Shown here: positions 36,664 through 46,608 of the stretch, piece after piece | Numbering within the stretch: position 1 is the first letter of the stretch | Layout: the number at the start of each line of letters is the position of its first letter | Origin: Bigelowiella natans CCMP2755 | Lineage: Eukaryota; Cercozoa; Chlorarachniophyceae | Length of the DNA: 54,111 bases | NCBI GenBank assembly: GCA_000320545.1 | Contig: ADNK01003062.1 | Span: 1-54,111, forward strand | Direction of reading: 5' to 3' | Notes under the pieces: generated by a model | The model's input: the letters and a program-made list of their open reading frames with translations, nothing else | Told to the model about the DNA's origin: nothing | Databases searched by the model: none | Translations under genes and position numbers: made by a program

Positions 36664-37764
36664 GCTGGTGGTGGTGGTATAGTCGTACAATAACGTGGCC
36701 AGTAATAGAAGAAGTAGTAGTAGTAATAATAGTAGTAGTAGTAATTGTGTAGTCCTCGTACACCACTAAGTTGATTACTACCAGCTGAAAATCCTTTGGG
36801 ATGGTAGGATATACGAGGGCGAATAATTTGCGAGCTTCTTCAAGCAGCGGATCATTTCTATGTTCCATTCCATGAAGAATGACGTAGCTTAAAGGGTAGT
36901 ACGGATGAAGCGTATGAATCTGGGGGTACTTATGTTCGTCCAGTACCGACGGTACAGCAATGGGCTAAATAAAAAAGAGAGGACAAAATATACGCATTAC
37001 TGTGTTGAAATATATTTCTGGTTATAACGATACGTGTGAGTATTATACCCATCAAAGATGTGAACAACCCCACCCCAGATGAAACAGATGATGAAAATAT
37101 ATATTTATAGTGTGTGTGTGTGTGTGTGTGTGTGCAAAAATGATAATATTCAGTTGGTCCTGCTCTTTACACCACCACGTGTTTATTATATACTGATATA
37201 CACACATAAATGTGTCAAAAAGTAGTATATATGAAGGGTGTGGAAGGTAGGAAACAGGAGAAAGGCCTACTTTAATTTATACCTTCCGCCGTTTTCGTGT
37301 GCTGCTGGTGCTGTCATCCTCGTTCGAGGATGGTGGCCTCCTCGAAGTCTTAGTTATCATGAATTTGAGTAATTATGAATTTGAATTATCATCTTGAAAT
37401 AGATTGTATTACTAATCCAAAGGGGGGGGTACGCACGTACCTCTTTAGTTAATGCTTCTCTCTTCCTTTTATTCTGTCCTTTAAGGATGGTGGGACAATG
37501 GAGTTGGTGTCCCTTGAGCGCCTGTGTGATTGATTGATGATGGCGACGATGAAAACGATGACGAAGATAATGACGATGACTATGATGACGATGATGACAT
37601 TGACGATAATGATGTGTCAAGCACATCGAATCCAAAATTAATTCTTACTCATTCTAGTCAACGTGTAAAATGTCCCATGAAATGCTGTAGTTCTCTACTA
37701 CTACCCGGTTAGATTTGAATTTCTGCCCGCATTCTTCACAAACTGTGCCCCACTTTCCAGGCAT
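30471..37764 (-). CDS. Multi-domain chromatin protein: C2HC finger, GNAT acetyltransferase, PHD, extended PHD, Tudor-like
   Basis: Fourteen exons chain without a phase break (4143 nt, 1380 residues): 37764-37705, 37521-37441, 37348-37283, 36964-36782, 36536-36465, 36135-35856, 35639-35155, 34661-34310, 34095-33881, 33461-33409, 33334-32461, 32206-32036, 31820-31135, 31035-30471. In order: a C2HC finger at 9-29 (CEECGQKF...GHQLHC, split by intron 1); a GNAT domain at about 100-247 with the acetyl-CoA loop QRRGYGRLL and the closing PFWRKMGF; a Lys/Glu/Gln coiled coil; a second basic segment; a PHD finger at about 532-577 (CHKC, CCDTC, WHLRC, CPIC); a Cys-x2-Cys pair element (CHICRRRK...CALC); a long low-complexity part; an extended PHD (CSLC, AHKFC, CCLCDSPGATMECC, YHLVC, YCRKH), which usually reads histone or DNA; and a Tudor-like strand set, RVVARYRQKWYPGTFKRKKY. 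It likely acetylates histones or associated proteins where its readers bind. Substrate is unknown. Long Glu, His, Ser, Gly and Pro runs come from in-frame microsatellites. Confidence 0.87.
33490..33605. repeat. Tandem duplication plus (TGTCAA)n hexanucleotide repeat in an intron
   Basis: AACTTCTCATTACA followed by CAGCCGCCTATATTAT occurs twice (about 33490-33520 and 33536-33566), then a TGTCAA run of about six units to 33605. It lies some 30 bases upstream, on the minus strand, of the 3' splice site of exon 10 of the chromatin gene. Confidence 0.85.
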
Positions 37765-38245
37765 ACCACCCAGCGCCAGCAGCTGGGTACATACACAATG
37801 AAGTTCGTTGAGAGAAAGTCTAGAGCTCGGTTGCGTGACAATAAAAATAGCAAAATTGATGAATCTTTCCAAGCTTTCTCTTCCATTCAATATACATCAA
37901 CAAACATGACTTCTGCATCTGTTCAAAACGGGCCTACATTGTTTAAAACAATGGTTAGCTGGCCAAAACACAGCAACAGAGTTAAACGACGAAAGTGCAG
38001 GAGATTATTTGTCCTTGTGCTGCATGTATGTAGAGAACTCCGAGGCACCGCAACAAGAAAGAATATTTGGCTAGAGAGAATTACATTAGTTTCTGCTTCC
38101 AAAACGAAAGCAGTCGTCTGGTTTTATCGAAGTGTTATTACCAGTGAGGTGCGGGGCGATGGCGCTTAGGCACCAAAGCAGTCTGCTCAGATAATATGCC
38201 GAAAACTTCTCAAAATCTTGAATCCAGCAACACTCTCAGTTTTAC
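37765..38245. other. Spacer with possible further exons of the neighbouring minus-strand gene
   Basis: It includes the upstream flank of the chromatin gene. The minus frame stays open to an earlier ATG at 37890, so the chromatin protein could start 42 residues earlier. Short minus-strand segments near 38150-38130 and 38060-37990 could be 3' exons of the gene starting at 38889, but competing frames prevent a choice. Confidence 0.35.
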
Positions 38246-38889
38246 CTACGACATGGAATCTTGTGTCTTTAAAGATCAATAGATACCGTTTTTGGATGTC
38301 GTTAAAAATATTTTCCTCTGTCAATCGCCTGAAGAAATTCCGCCAAAATTCATCATCATCGTGTAGTCCTGGACCTAGTTGTACAGAATATTTCGGTAAG
38401 AAATAATAAAGAAATCCATTGGAAATTATAAAGATCAAGAAGTACAGAATATATCATAAAGATATTGTAAATATTGAGTAAGTAAGTAAGTCTTCCAACA
38501 AAAATGATATTTGTGTTCATATTTATGTGTATGTACTTCATCGAGATACTATCCTAAAATTTTGATCTAAAATTCATTCAAGCTTCAAGCAGTCCTCCGT
38601 TAGTAGTAAGAGCAACACCAATTAAGATCAACTTGTCGAAGATGTCGAATTGGATCCCTTTTACAAGTTTAAACCCAAAAGAACAGATAAGACATAGTCG
38701 TAGTATATTTTTCTCCATATCATACTTACTACATCGATCAGTTTTATCTCTTAAAAGGATCCGTCTCGCTTGTATTCGTGCCTCCCTCTCCCTGAAGACA
38801 GATATTTACTTAGGACAGGTTCTGCCATCAACATAGCATCGAAATGGACCAAATAAATTTGCCTGATGTGGATCTCGATTAAAAAACAT
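38246..38889 (-). CDS. Unrecognised gene, 5' part (at least four exons)
   Basis: The start MFFNRDPHQANLFGPFRCYV at 38889 reads in frame through 38810, then after an apparent 18-nt intron into KEREARIQARRILLRDKTDR (38791-38730, donor A|gtaagt). The next exon begins at 38657 (IQFDIFDKLILIG). It can either run on to a TGA at 38580-38578 (giving 73 residues) or splice at 38619 to 38374-38246 (PGLHDDDEFWRNFFRRLTEE). Both options agree in phase. The FWRNFFRR patch recalls the FWxxYF core of BSD domains, but one motif is weak evidence. No signal peptide. The gene is divergent from the zinc-ribbon ADF gene, only 67 bp between start codons. The 3' end is not established. Confidence 0.5.
38792..38809 (-). 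other. Candidate 18-nt intron
   Basis: On the minus strand the sequence gtaaatatctgtcttcag lies between CCTAA and GGAGAGG. Removing it joins CPK and EREARIQARR in one frame. Keeping it would place an in-frame TAA right after the Lys codon. It starts with GTAAAT and ends with a pyrimidine-rich TTCAG. Confidence 0.4.
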
Positions 38890-38956
38890 TGGTTGAGAAT
38901 TCTGTTTCACTACCCTTTATCCTATGACTCCTTGCTTAGACGCAGAATCAGGAAGG
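38890..38956. promoter_or_regulatory. 67-bp divergent spacer, likely bidirectional promoter
   Basis: It separates the start codons of the gene at 38889 (-) and the zinc-ribbon ADF gene at 38957 (+). So short a spacer must hold both 5' untranslated regions and shared promoter elements, unless transcription starts inside the neighbouring gene. Confidence 0.45.
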
Positions 38957-39683
38957 ATGCCATTCTGTACTGAATGTGGTAATTTAAATTACGAAGTAGG
39001 ATAGACTCCCACTACCATATGAATACTTGTATCTTGGTCGTTCTTACTGTGTGATACGAATTTAAGGAACGAAGCTGAATGACGGTGCTAAGTTCTGCCA
39101 TGAATGCGGAGCAAAGGTTGCATGCTTGATACACCATATTCCTTAAACACTCCAATAATTGTTGGATGGAAACCACACTATCATTCATGACAACATGAGC
39201 ACCCCCCTTTGTTTCTTTTGCTTCTGGTGACAACTAAGGTTCCTGTTCGGGGTCCCCCGACTCCTGCTCCAAAGAAAGCTTCTCCTGCCCCCATAGTAAA
39301 GAAGAAATTTTCTCCAAAACCACCTTCAACTGCCCATCCCAAAAAGGGGGGAGTCTTCTCAAAATATGGAGGAGGCATCCAAAAAAAATTCGCAGGCAAC
39401 ACAACAGGAGACGGTGCGTGATCTATAAGTGGATCATCCATATCGACATCCTAACTATTAACTAGAAATATTTTGCATGATAATGGTCTTGTTAGCTACA
39501 ATGTTGTAGACTAGTATTGATGATGAAAATGATCTTTTTTACCATCAAAATTATGAGTAGCTATGGAAACCTAAATATATAAAAATTCAGTTGTATGAAT
39601 ATCACGAATGAGAGAGATAAGAGAAGGGGGGGGGGGGGGGGAAGTCTAAACGCGAAAATTCAAGTATGGCATCTGACACACGC

Positions 39684-39726
<43 letters not shown>

Positions 39727-41576
39727 ATACACATATGTATTATATTGGACAACAAACCACCACCACCACCATCATCATCATCTCCATCATCATCATCTCC
39801 ATATTCATCATAGGCATGACCATGCCCATCATCATCTCCATCATCACCATCATCTCCATCATCATCTCCATCATCATCATCTCCATCATCATCATCTCCA
39901 TATTCATCATCATCATCATCTCCATATTCATCATAGGCATGACCATGCCCAGCTTCAGAGGTAATACTACTACTTCCTTGGAACGAAAAAAGGTAGGTGC
40001 TCCTTTTCATATTCAGCAGCTTACCCAACTATTCCTTGATTACTGTGTGATAATATCTCTTTTGACTCTGCGGGACTAACTAAAATATTGGTATTAAGAA
40101 ATATTTTTAACAGATTGAGTCAGGAATGTACATATTTAATTTCTTGTTTTGTAGATAAATCACCAATTAAGATAATCATCATATTCCTTTAATAAACTAC
40201 AGGTGGTGAAAATAACAATTAAGATCATCAATTTTCTTTGATAAACTACAGGTGGTGAAAAAACCGGGATGGGTTCCCCCAGCGAAAAAGGAGTCAAAAC
40301 ACACATCTGGTATGTTTCTTAAAAATTGCCATCAGTATCATTTTTATATTGAAGAACTGCGCTTTCATACGGCGATGTTCCAATCGTCAATCTGGTCATT
40401 ATTGAACAAAAAAAACCGGGAAAAAGAAGCATTTGTAGTTTAATTTTTATTTCCTACTTGGTACTAGTACTGAAATATTAGTGCACTACTTCGATGTCCA
40501 TTTGTGTAGCGACGAAAATATAAAGTTTGTCAGTATTATCTGGATTATTATTATTATCACTTCTGAGTATTGTACCTGGATTATCACTTTGATGAAACTT
40601 AATAATAATAGCCTAAATGTCTCTCCTCCTCCTCCTCCTCCTCCTCCATATTGCTACTAAGTAGGGGCCGTGTCTATGCTAATGGGTCATGAATCGTGGG
40701 CATTTTACAACAACAAGCTTGTCTGCAAGGCATCGGGAAAAGGTGTTGCTGCACTAAAAAATGCTCTTCCAATGGATAAGGTGCGTCATTGTTTAGAAGG
40801 ATGATGATGGTGAGGGACATGATGGTATTCAGAATACTTTATAGTTGATAATCAGAAAGAGAGTGGGGGAGCAGGATTAACAAGCTTACAGCTCAACTGA
40901 ATCAATTGCAGAGAAAACTTGCTCAGTTTTACTGACACAGCGAAGAGGGAATTTTCCTGTAGTATGTCTGTACTTTCTCACGTTAGTCCAGCCGTGAACT
41001 GTGTAGTTACTTTTAGACAATCTATCTGAATGTATTTCTTTGAATCTGCATGTGCTTTAAATTTCATCGATCATTAGTCGGGATTTGTCCATTTTCGAAT
41101 CGACGCTGAAAACGTTGGGAACACGGGTGCAGGGATCATCACCACAGCGAATATTATTTTGCAGTGGAAAGGACCAAATGCATCAACTATGGCCAAGGTG
41201 TCCAAACAATAACCTAAGTAGGAAACACAGATACAACTGAGAGATTTGGGGAAGCAAATGTTGTATCAGCAGCACTGTCCTTTTTTCATTCTATATATAT
41301 AGAGATAAAGACAATCAAATAGTAACATCATCGCATAGGTAAAGTGTAATGGGTCGTTGCAGTCTGCTCTGAATAGGCTTGAACCCAATAAGGGCTACAT
41401 CGAGGTATATTGTTGTTGTTGTACAAGTGTGTGTAAGTAAGTGTGTGTGTGTGTCAGTATCTGAATCCATGCATATTTTCAGTCTAAAGTTCACATGTTT
41501 TTAGGTTCTTGGGATCAAAAATCTTTCGACGCAAACTATTTTTGACAGGCAATGCCTTCGTCCACATTTGCATTGA
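38957..41576 (+). CDS. Zinc-ribbon protein with C-terminal ADF-homology (coactosin-like) domain
   Basis: Nine exons with consistent phase (687 nt, 228 residues): 38957-38978, 39067-39116, 39239-39413, 39953-39960, 40252-40309, 40665-40780, 41078-41197, 41339-41404, 41505-41576. The N terminus MPFCTECGTKLNDGAKFCHE, followed by CGAK, is a four-Cys zinc ribbon. A Lys/Pro-rich linker follows (PTPAPKKASPAPIVKKKFSP, then SKYGGGIQKKFAG and KKPGWVPPAKKESKH). The rest resembles a single ADF-homology domain: ESWAFYNNKLVCKASGKGVA, SGFVHFRIDAENVGN, IILQWKGPNASTMAKVK, NRLEPNKGYIEVLGIKNL. The order W-xxx-NKLV-xxx-G-G, FVHFR and LQWKGP matches coactosin or cofilin folds, which bind actin filaments, but similarity is modest and insertions are present. 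It probably is an actin-associated adaptor; actin-binding residues cannot be judged by eye. The fourth exon has only 8 nt. Confidence 0.72.
39801..39951. repeat. Compound CAT/CTCCAT repeat with a 27-bp unit repeated at a 3' splice site
   Basis: A CATCATCATCTCCAT-type array spans about 39760-39945. ATATTCATCATAGGCATGAC followed by CATGCCC occurs at 39801-39827 and again at 39924-39950. The second copy is continuous with the AG at 39951-39952 that precedes the 8-nt exon. Confidence 0.85.
40165..40266. repeat. About 52-bp tandem duplication carrying a duplicated 3' splice site
   Basis: AATTAAGAT...ATAAACTACAGGTGGTGAAA occurs at 40165-40211 and 40217-40261 with several mismatches. Both copies contain ACTACAG|GTGGTGAAA. 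The second opens exon 5 of the zinc-ribbon ADF gene; the first runs into a stop (AAATAAC). Confidence 0.88.
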
Positions 41577-43822
41577 GGGACTTTTTTCATGACTCATTTT
41601 TTCCGCGCCTTTCCATCTCAGAAGAAATCGTGAATTCCATTTTTTCCTTTAATGAAATGCTGTGATGTAGTTCAAGTAAAATCGAGAGAGAATTTTTCAT
41701 TACAAAGTGTAGTTCTTTCTAATCACTGTATTTTCCCGTCATTTACTCCGTTGCATATTGCTGACACGACACGGACTCAAAGGTGGCGTCCAGGGAGCGG
41801 ATCCAAAGTAATTGAAGATTAGGCTCACTTATTATTTGAGAGTGGTGGAGTTTCATCGCCTAACTGTATCATTTAAAATTGATCGCAAACATATTAAAAG
41901 ATGCGAGGCCAGACACATGTGTACGTGTAAATATGGCATATTGTGGCGCACAATGCACATGTAAGACGAATGTAACGAAAGTCTAAATTCGTACATTTGT
42001 CATCCTCATGCGTCTTTTTTTCATGTATTTTCTCCTTGAACATGCATCACTTCATTGCAGTGTTTGGATTCACTGCGCGCAGCATGTGTTTTCGCTTTGC
42101 GCGCATCACAGTGCGAAAAAACTGCCGATGTGGCGGTTGCATGTCTGTTTGAAACTGTTTGAAACATGACAGATGTCACAAACACACATGTGTGTGCTGC
42201 ACATGTGTGCACAACTGGCAACTTGCATGGCTACATGCACCTGAAAAATTGAACACCGTTAGAACGTGAACGCACACGTCACGCATTTCGTCATGTGCAT
42301 GTGAACCTGCACGCCGTGCGTCTTTGTGTTGCATGACGTTTCCTGTGATGACCACATTCGAGCACCAAAGTGCACAATGCACGTGTGCAGGTCTAGAGGT
42401 GCGCACAGTGCTAGAGTGTGCAGGTGAAGTGCACGCACACGACATTGAATTGAAGTGATGAAATGAAGTGAAGTCCAGAATTGATGTCTTGCAGTTGGAA
42501 ACCGCAAACTGCAATTTTTGACACGCACTTCACACCGTGGGCAACTAGTCGCGAGCTTTGGACGTGCGACAACGCCATGCACGTGAACTAGTTGCAGAGA
42601 AATGGGGGCGATTCCCCAATTCACGCAATTGATTCAGCAATGTGATCGAACGATCTGTGGGTCCCGTGGACCAGTGGACCCTTCCCCCACGCTGACGTGG
42701 AGGCATCTGCATGCAGAGCACATGCAAGAATCAACAGACGCAGTCACTGAATGCAATTTCAGATGCATCGTGTTGAGTTGTTGTTGCATGACGCTGCAGC
42801 TCGTGCAGTGGACATGACAAGTGTCAACTTGGCAACGCCAAAAGTTCGCGTTTGCGACGAACACTGCAACAAAGTGATGCGTGTTCAGCTGTCAAGGAGA
42901 AAAGGACAACCTGGAGACGTCAGAAAAAAGTGAGTTTTCACTTGTGATTTGGACTCCAGCTTCGAACAAGACCTCAATGGTGACGAAGGCAATGATTGTT
43001 GCAAGGACCACAACCTCTCTCAACCTGTTCGCCAAGCACTTAACTGTCAACGATTCAAATTGAACCTGGTTGACCAACACCAACGCAGCAACGCAGCTAG
43101 GCAGTGGACAACGTGCAGAACCTCAACAGGACTCTCTGGCTCTCTCCACGTTCTTGGGGGAAATCACTGATGCGCAGGATCGAAAAGCTCGCTGACGGGG
43201 AAAGTGCCTCGCCAAGACTCGTGTCCTCTGGCAAAGGAAGGGATTTGGAACAACACATCGCGGACAACTTCACCTTCACCGTTAGGTGCCTCTAGCTAGC
43301 TAGGCCTCCCTGAAGTGACGTGGCAGTTGCACAACGTGTCGTCTAAGAAATGCTGTGTGTGCAATGTGCACATTGTGCGTGTCACGTGCAAAATCATCAT
43401 CACACTTTTGATGCCAGGTGCTAGCTGCGATGCCATTGATGTTGTGATGCATTGCTTGGTTTTGCATTGCAATGGTCGAATTGAATTTTTTGAACTGTAT
43501 GCACACTCGCGTTCACATGCTAGAGCGCTAGAAAGTGTGAAACGGAAGAAAACATTGAGATGTTCCACTCCGTGCACAGGAATGAGAGATTCCAGACTCG
43601 ATCATCTAGTTTGTGAGACCATCATGATGATTCTGACATTTTGTTGGCAAGGGCGATCGATGCAGTTCATGCGATTTGCATGGCAACAGGAACACACAAC
43701 AGCAATTCCCACAAAGCAACCTAACACAAAAGTAAACTAGACTTCTTGGATTAATTCGCTCCGCTCAACATCTGGATGCGAACTGACCTCAGCTACCGAG
43801 TGCGGTGATGCAACAAACAAAT
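41577..43822. other. Convergent intergenic region with TGCA/CACGTG-rich block
   Basis: It separates the 3' ends of the zinc-ribbon ADF gene and the sulfotransferase gene. 41577-41930 is AT-rich flank. About 41930-43740 is another palindrome-rich block (many TGCACGTG, CATGTGTG) and holds copy C of the dispersed repeat near 41957. Frames of 60-140 codons occur on both strands but none looks like a protein. Confidence 0.55.
41957..42012 (+). repeat. Dispersed intergenic repeat, copy C
   Basis: ACATGTAAGACGAATGTAAC, then GAAAGTC, ending TTTGTCATCCTCATGCG. It aligns end to end with copy B (22200) and with both ends of copy A (18559), in the same orientation. Confidence 0.55.
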
Positions 43823-46608
43823 TCAGGAGAATCTAGGCAAATTGCTGATCCCTGTCGTGTCAATCCATTTCCAGATGTATGGTTTTAATTGGCCCGCCTT
43901 TTTACGATCAGCGTTCAGGAGAAAGCTTTCGACTGCATGAACAAAAGCAAGTATGTGATTCTCAATGTCATTCCATCTTAAGGACTGAGTTCTGGTTCTA
44001 GAAAGCTCTTTGTCAAGACCGGCCAAAGCTTTTGCGATGGGATACAGTTTTTGCTGATTTCTCGTTGCTGGGATGATGCAGTTCATAACAAAAGTCAGTT
44101 CTTCGTGCATGGGAGCACCATCAGGATTCCCAGTACGGTCAGCTGTCTCCGCTTGATAAACCCACCCCAAAACCTGGTGGAGGACCACCTCAGGCTTTCG
44201 CTTGTACCAAACACTTGCGAGTGTGTCTTTCAACTCTCGCTCACCGAATTTATCTTTGGTAATAATTCCTTTTTCATCGACTGTCCATATGTGAGTGTCC
44301 CCAGAATCTATCATGGGATGGCCAACAAGTGCATCCTCCTCAGTGAGGTTGAATGTTTTATGTGTACCGTTACTGCTACCTCCCTGATGTTCTGGAATGG
44401 ATAAAATTTGTTTTTCAAACTGTGCAAGGTTGTCCAAAATATCTTTATGCTCAGGATCGTAATCTTTCCCAAAGATGGAATTCTGATGTTCGATGTACTC
44501 TTTGTAGAGGGGAAGAAGCTCCATTACTTTCCGTGCCATTCTGAAGTCCCAAAAGCCATCGACATTTTAGTTCATGATAAATTCTGTCAGAAAATGAATT
44601 ATTGAAAAGAGACTTACTGTCGAGTATCCACAATTCGTCGCGATGGGGTGGGATTGCTTCGAGAAAACTCTCTAATACTGTCGATCATGGGCGTTTCGAG
44701 TTTCCAATTAAACTGTTTGTAAATTCTCCTGACACACTGCACCGGAGATTTCTTCAAATCGTGCAGGTTGATATCAAGGATTCGGTTTCTTTGTTTTTTG
44801 TTCAGTCTTTTTCGTACATTCCCAGTTGATAGATAATAAGTTGATTGCTGCTTTAACATCATCAGAGCGAGGTTTGCATCCTCTCTCGTCGCTAAATTTG
44901 AGACAATGTGTCCAGCAGCATTGCGGTGAAGGACAATTATGTTCGCGTCAGGATACACCTCCAATAGCTGCTTTAACCTTATAGAGTGCATGGGATCCTT
45001 AAAGATCCAACGAAGATCTTCACCATTTTTCACCTAATGTAGCGTTATTCTATCAATTAATCAGGAGTAAACGATTAGAATTTCTTTGTTGTGGTACTTG
45101 CTCCTCTAAAATCCGACACGTTGCTCTGTGAATGATCAGAAAGTGCCTGTACGTGGAGTCCGATCTCAATTCTTTATAGGCCTTTTGGGAACAAACTTTA
45201 TGTGGGTACACACGTAGTTTATTAATTTGCATTCAGTACCCTAAGAGCTGCATCTTTGGAAGATCCTCTAGCTTGTGCAATTACTCTTTCCAAATTTCTG
45301 AGGTTTCCAATGACTCGTTCGAAAAGTTCAATGTCTTCAGCCGGATGCGTAGGATCCATTTCTTTACCCCGAATGTCAAACGCAGGTCCATGAAAGATCC
45401 CCAGTTTGAGTCTTTTATCCCAAGGCAAGTGAGAAGTAGGATTCCCATACTGCCAGTTTTGTGGCGACCGATTGTTTCTGTCTAAGGAAAGTAATTCTTG
45501 CATGACGCTTGTTCCGGATCTCGGTAAACCCATTATGAACGTGGGCGAATGTGCTGATTTAGACTGCACCGTCTTGATATCAAGGCCACGAAGTGCCAGC
45601 TCGTGGTAGATGAGGCATGCATGAGCAAACGGCTCGGAAAAGCAATTCACAACTGCATCTATTTCCATATTACGAAAACAGTCCAATAGCTTTGGGCTGA
45701 AATGATGAGACAACGAGTTTATTACAGGAGATGATGCGATGGTCCCCACAGAGTGCACCTCGCCAATGATGCTGACTAGTTTGCTAAGAAAACGCAATTC
45801 TTCAAAGAATGACTTATTTCATTTCTTTCGAAATATTACTTACCCACAGAGAAAATTTGAATGCGGAGTTGTTGTCATCACTTCTTGATACTTGTCAAAA
45901 TCAATCTTAAGATGAATCTTTAATTTCTTGGTTGTTAACAGTTTGAGATATCCTTCAACAGAGTTGCTGGTTGGCTTCAACTTCGCCATTTTGCGATATG
46001 TTGCGGAAGAAATCTTGATGTCTTGAAGCATTCTGTCTATATGGGCGATCCTTTCATCGCCCTGGAGTGTCAATAAACAATTTTTCATTCTGACGTAAAA
46101 TTCTTTGGAATCAACTCTTTCATTTGGATCACTGAAGCGCACGTGGAAACGCTCACGTTTAGGATTCCATCCAACATTCTCAACCCTTCTGAGGTTCATC
46201 TTCTGCCCAGCGGGAGACATTAAACCGTGGAGAAAAATTGTCTCGCTGTTTTTAACAGACCAGCGAAAGAGATCGCAGGATTGCGGAAAGAGCTTGACAA
46301 ATGAATCCGACTTGGAGTTCACACATGTACCAGACTCGATGAGTTGCCCATCTTTGGTGGCGTATGGAAGCACAATAATCCGAAATTGTTTTTCATTTGG
46401 GAGTGAACTTGTTCCAATGATTTGACATAGAGTTCCGGTTGTAATTCCAGCCTCGTTGTGCGATTTTTTCACAAAGCATACCAAATCGCCAAGTTCAAAA
46501 GAATTCTACGTTGATTGCAACTCAATTAAATAACATCTTTATTTTGCACACATCGTGGTTACATTGCTCATTGTACTTATGATTTATTGAACATACCTTG
46601 GAAGTCAT
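43823..46608 (-). CDS. Large sulfotransferase-family protein with extra N- and C-terminal regions
   Basis: Six exons, 46608-46597, 46505-45844, 45783-45240, 45181-45098, 45033-44618 and 44540-43823, add up to 2436 nt in frame (811 residues). The middle part is a PAPS-dependent sulfotransferase of the kind common in bacteria (Sulfotransfer_3 type). The 5'-phosphosulfate loop is TFIMGLPRSGTS (about 306-317). A Trp/Pro-rich segment follows, then FKDPMHSIRLKQLLEVYPDA and the 3'-phosphate motif LHRNAAGHIVSN (about 469-480). Such enzymes move a sulfate from PAPS to a hydroxyl or amine; the acceptor is unknown. Before it lie about 225 residues (MTSKNSFELGDLVCFVKK...) with a small beta-barrel-like start, and after it about 240 residues rich in charged helices (KVMELLPLYKEYIEH); I recognise neither. 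No signal peptide or membrane anchor is visible, so cytosolic action is likelier than Golgi. First exon (MTSK, 12 nt) fits phase but is short. Confidence 0.83.

Noticed and set aside
37798-38169. 123-codon plus frame
   Set aside because: No splice or family support; it overlaps the 5' side of the minus-strand chromatin gene and reads as unstructured basic sequence.
39660-40079. Frames of Asp/Gly/His, Met/Glu and Ile/Ser repeats on both strands
   Set aside because: Translations of the CAT/CTCCAT array in the zinc-ribbon ADF intron.
44051-44404. 117-codon plus frame opposite the sulfotransferase
   Set aside because: Shadow of the last sulfotransferase exon, which is in phase with five others.
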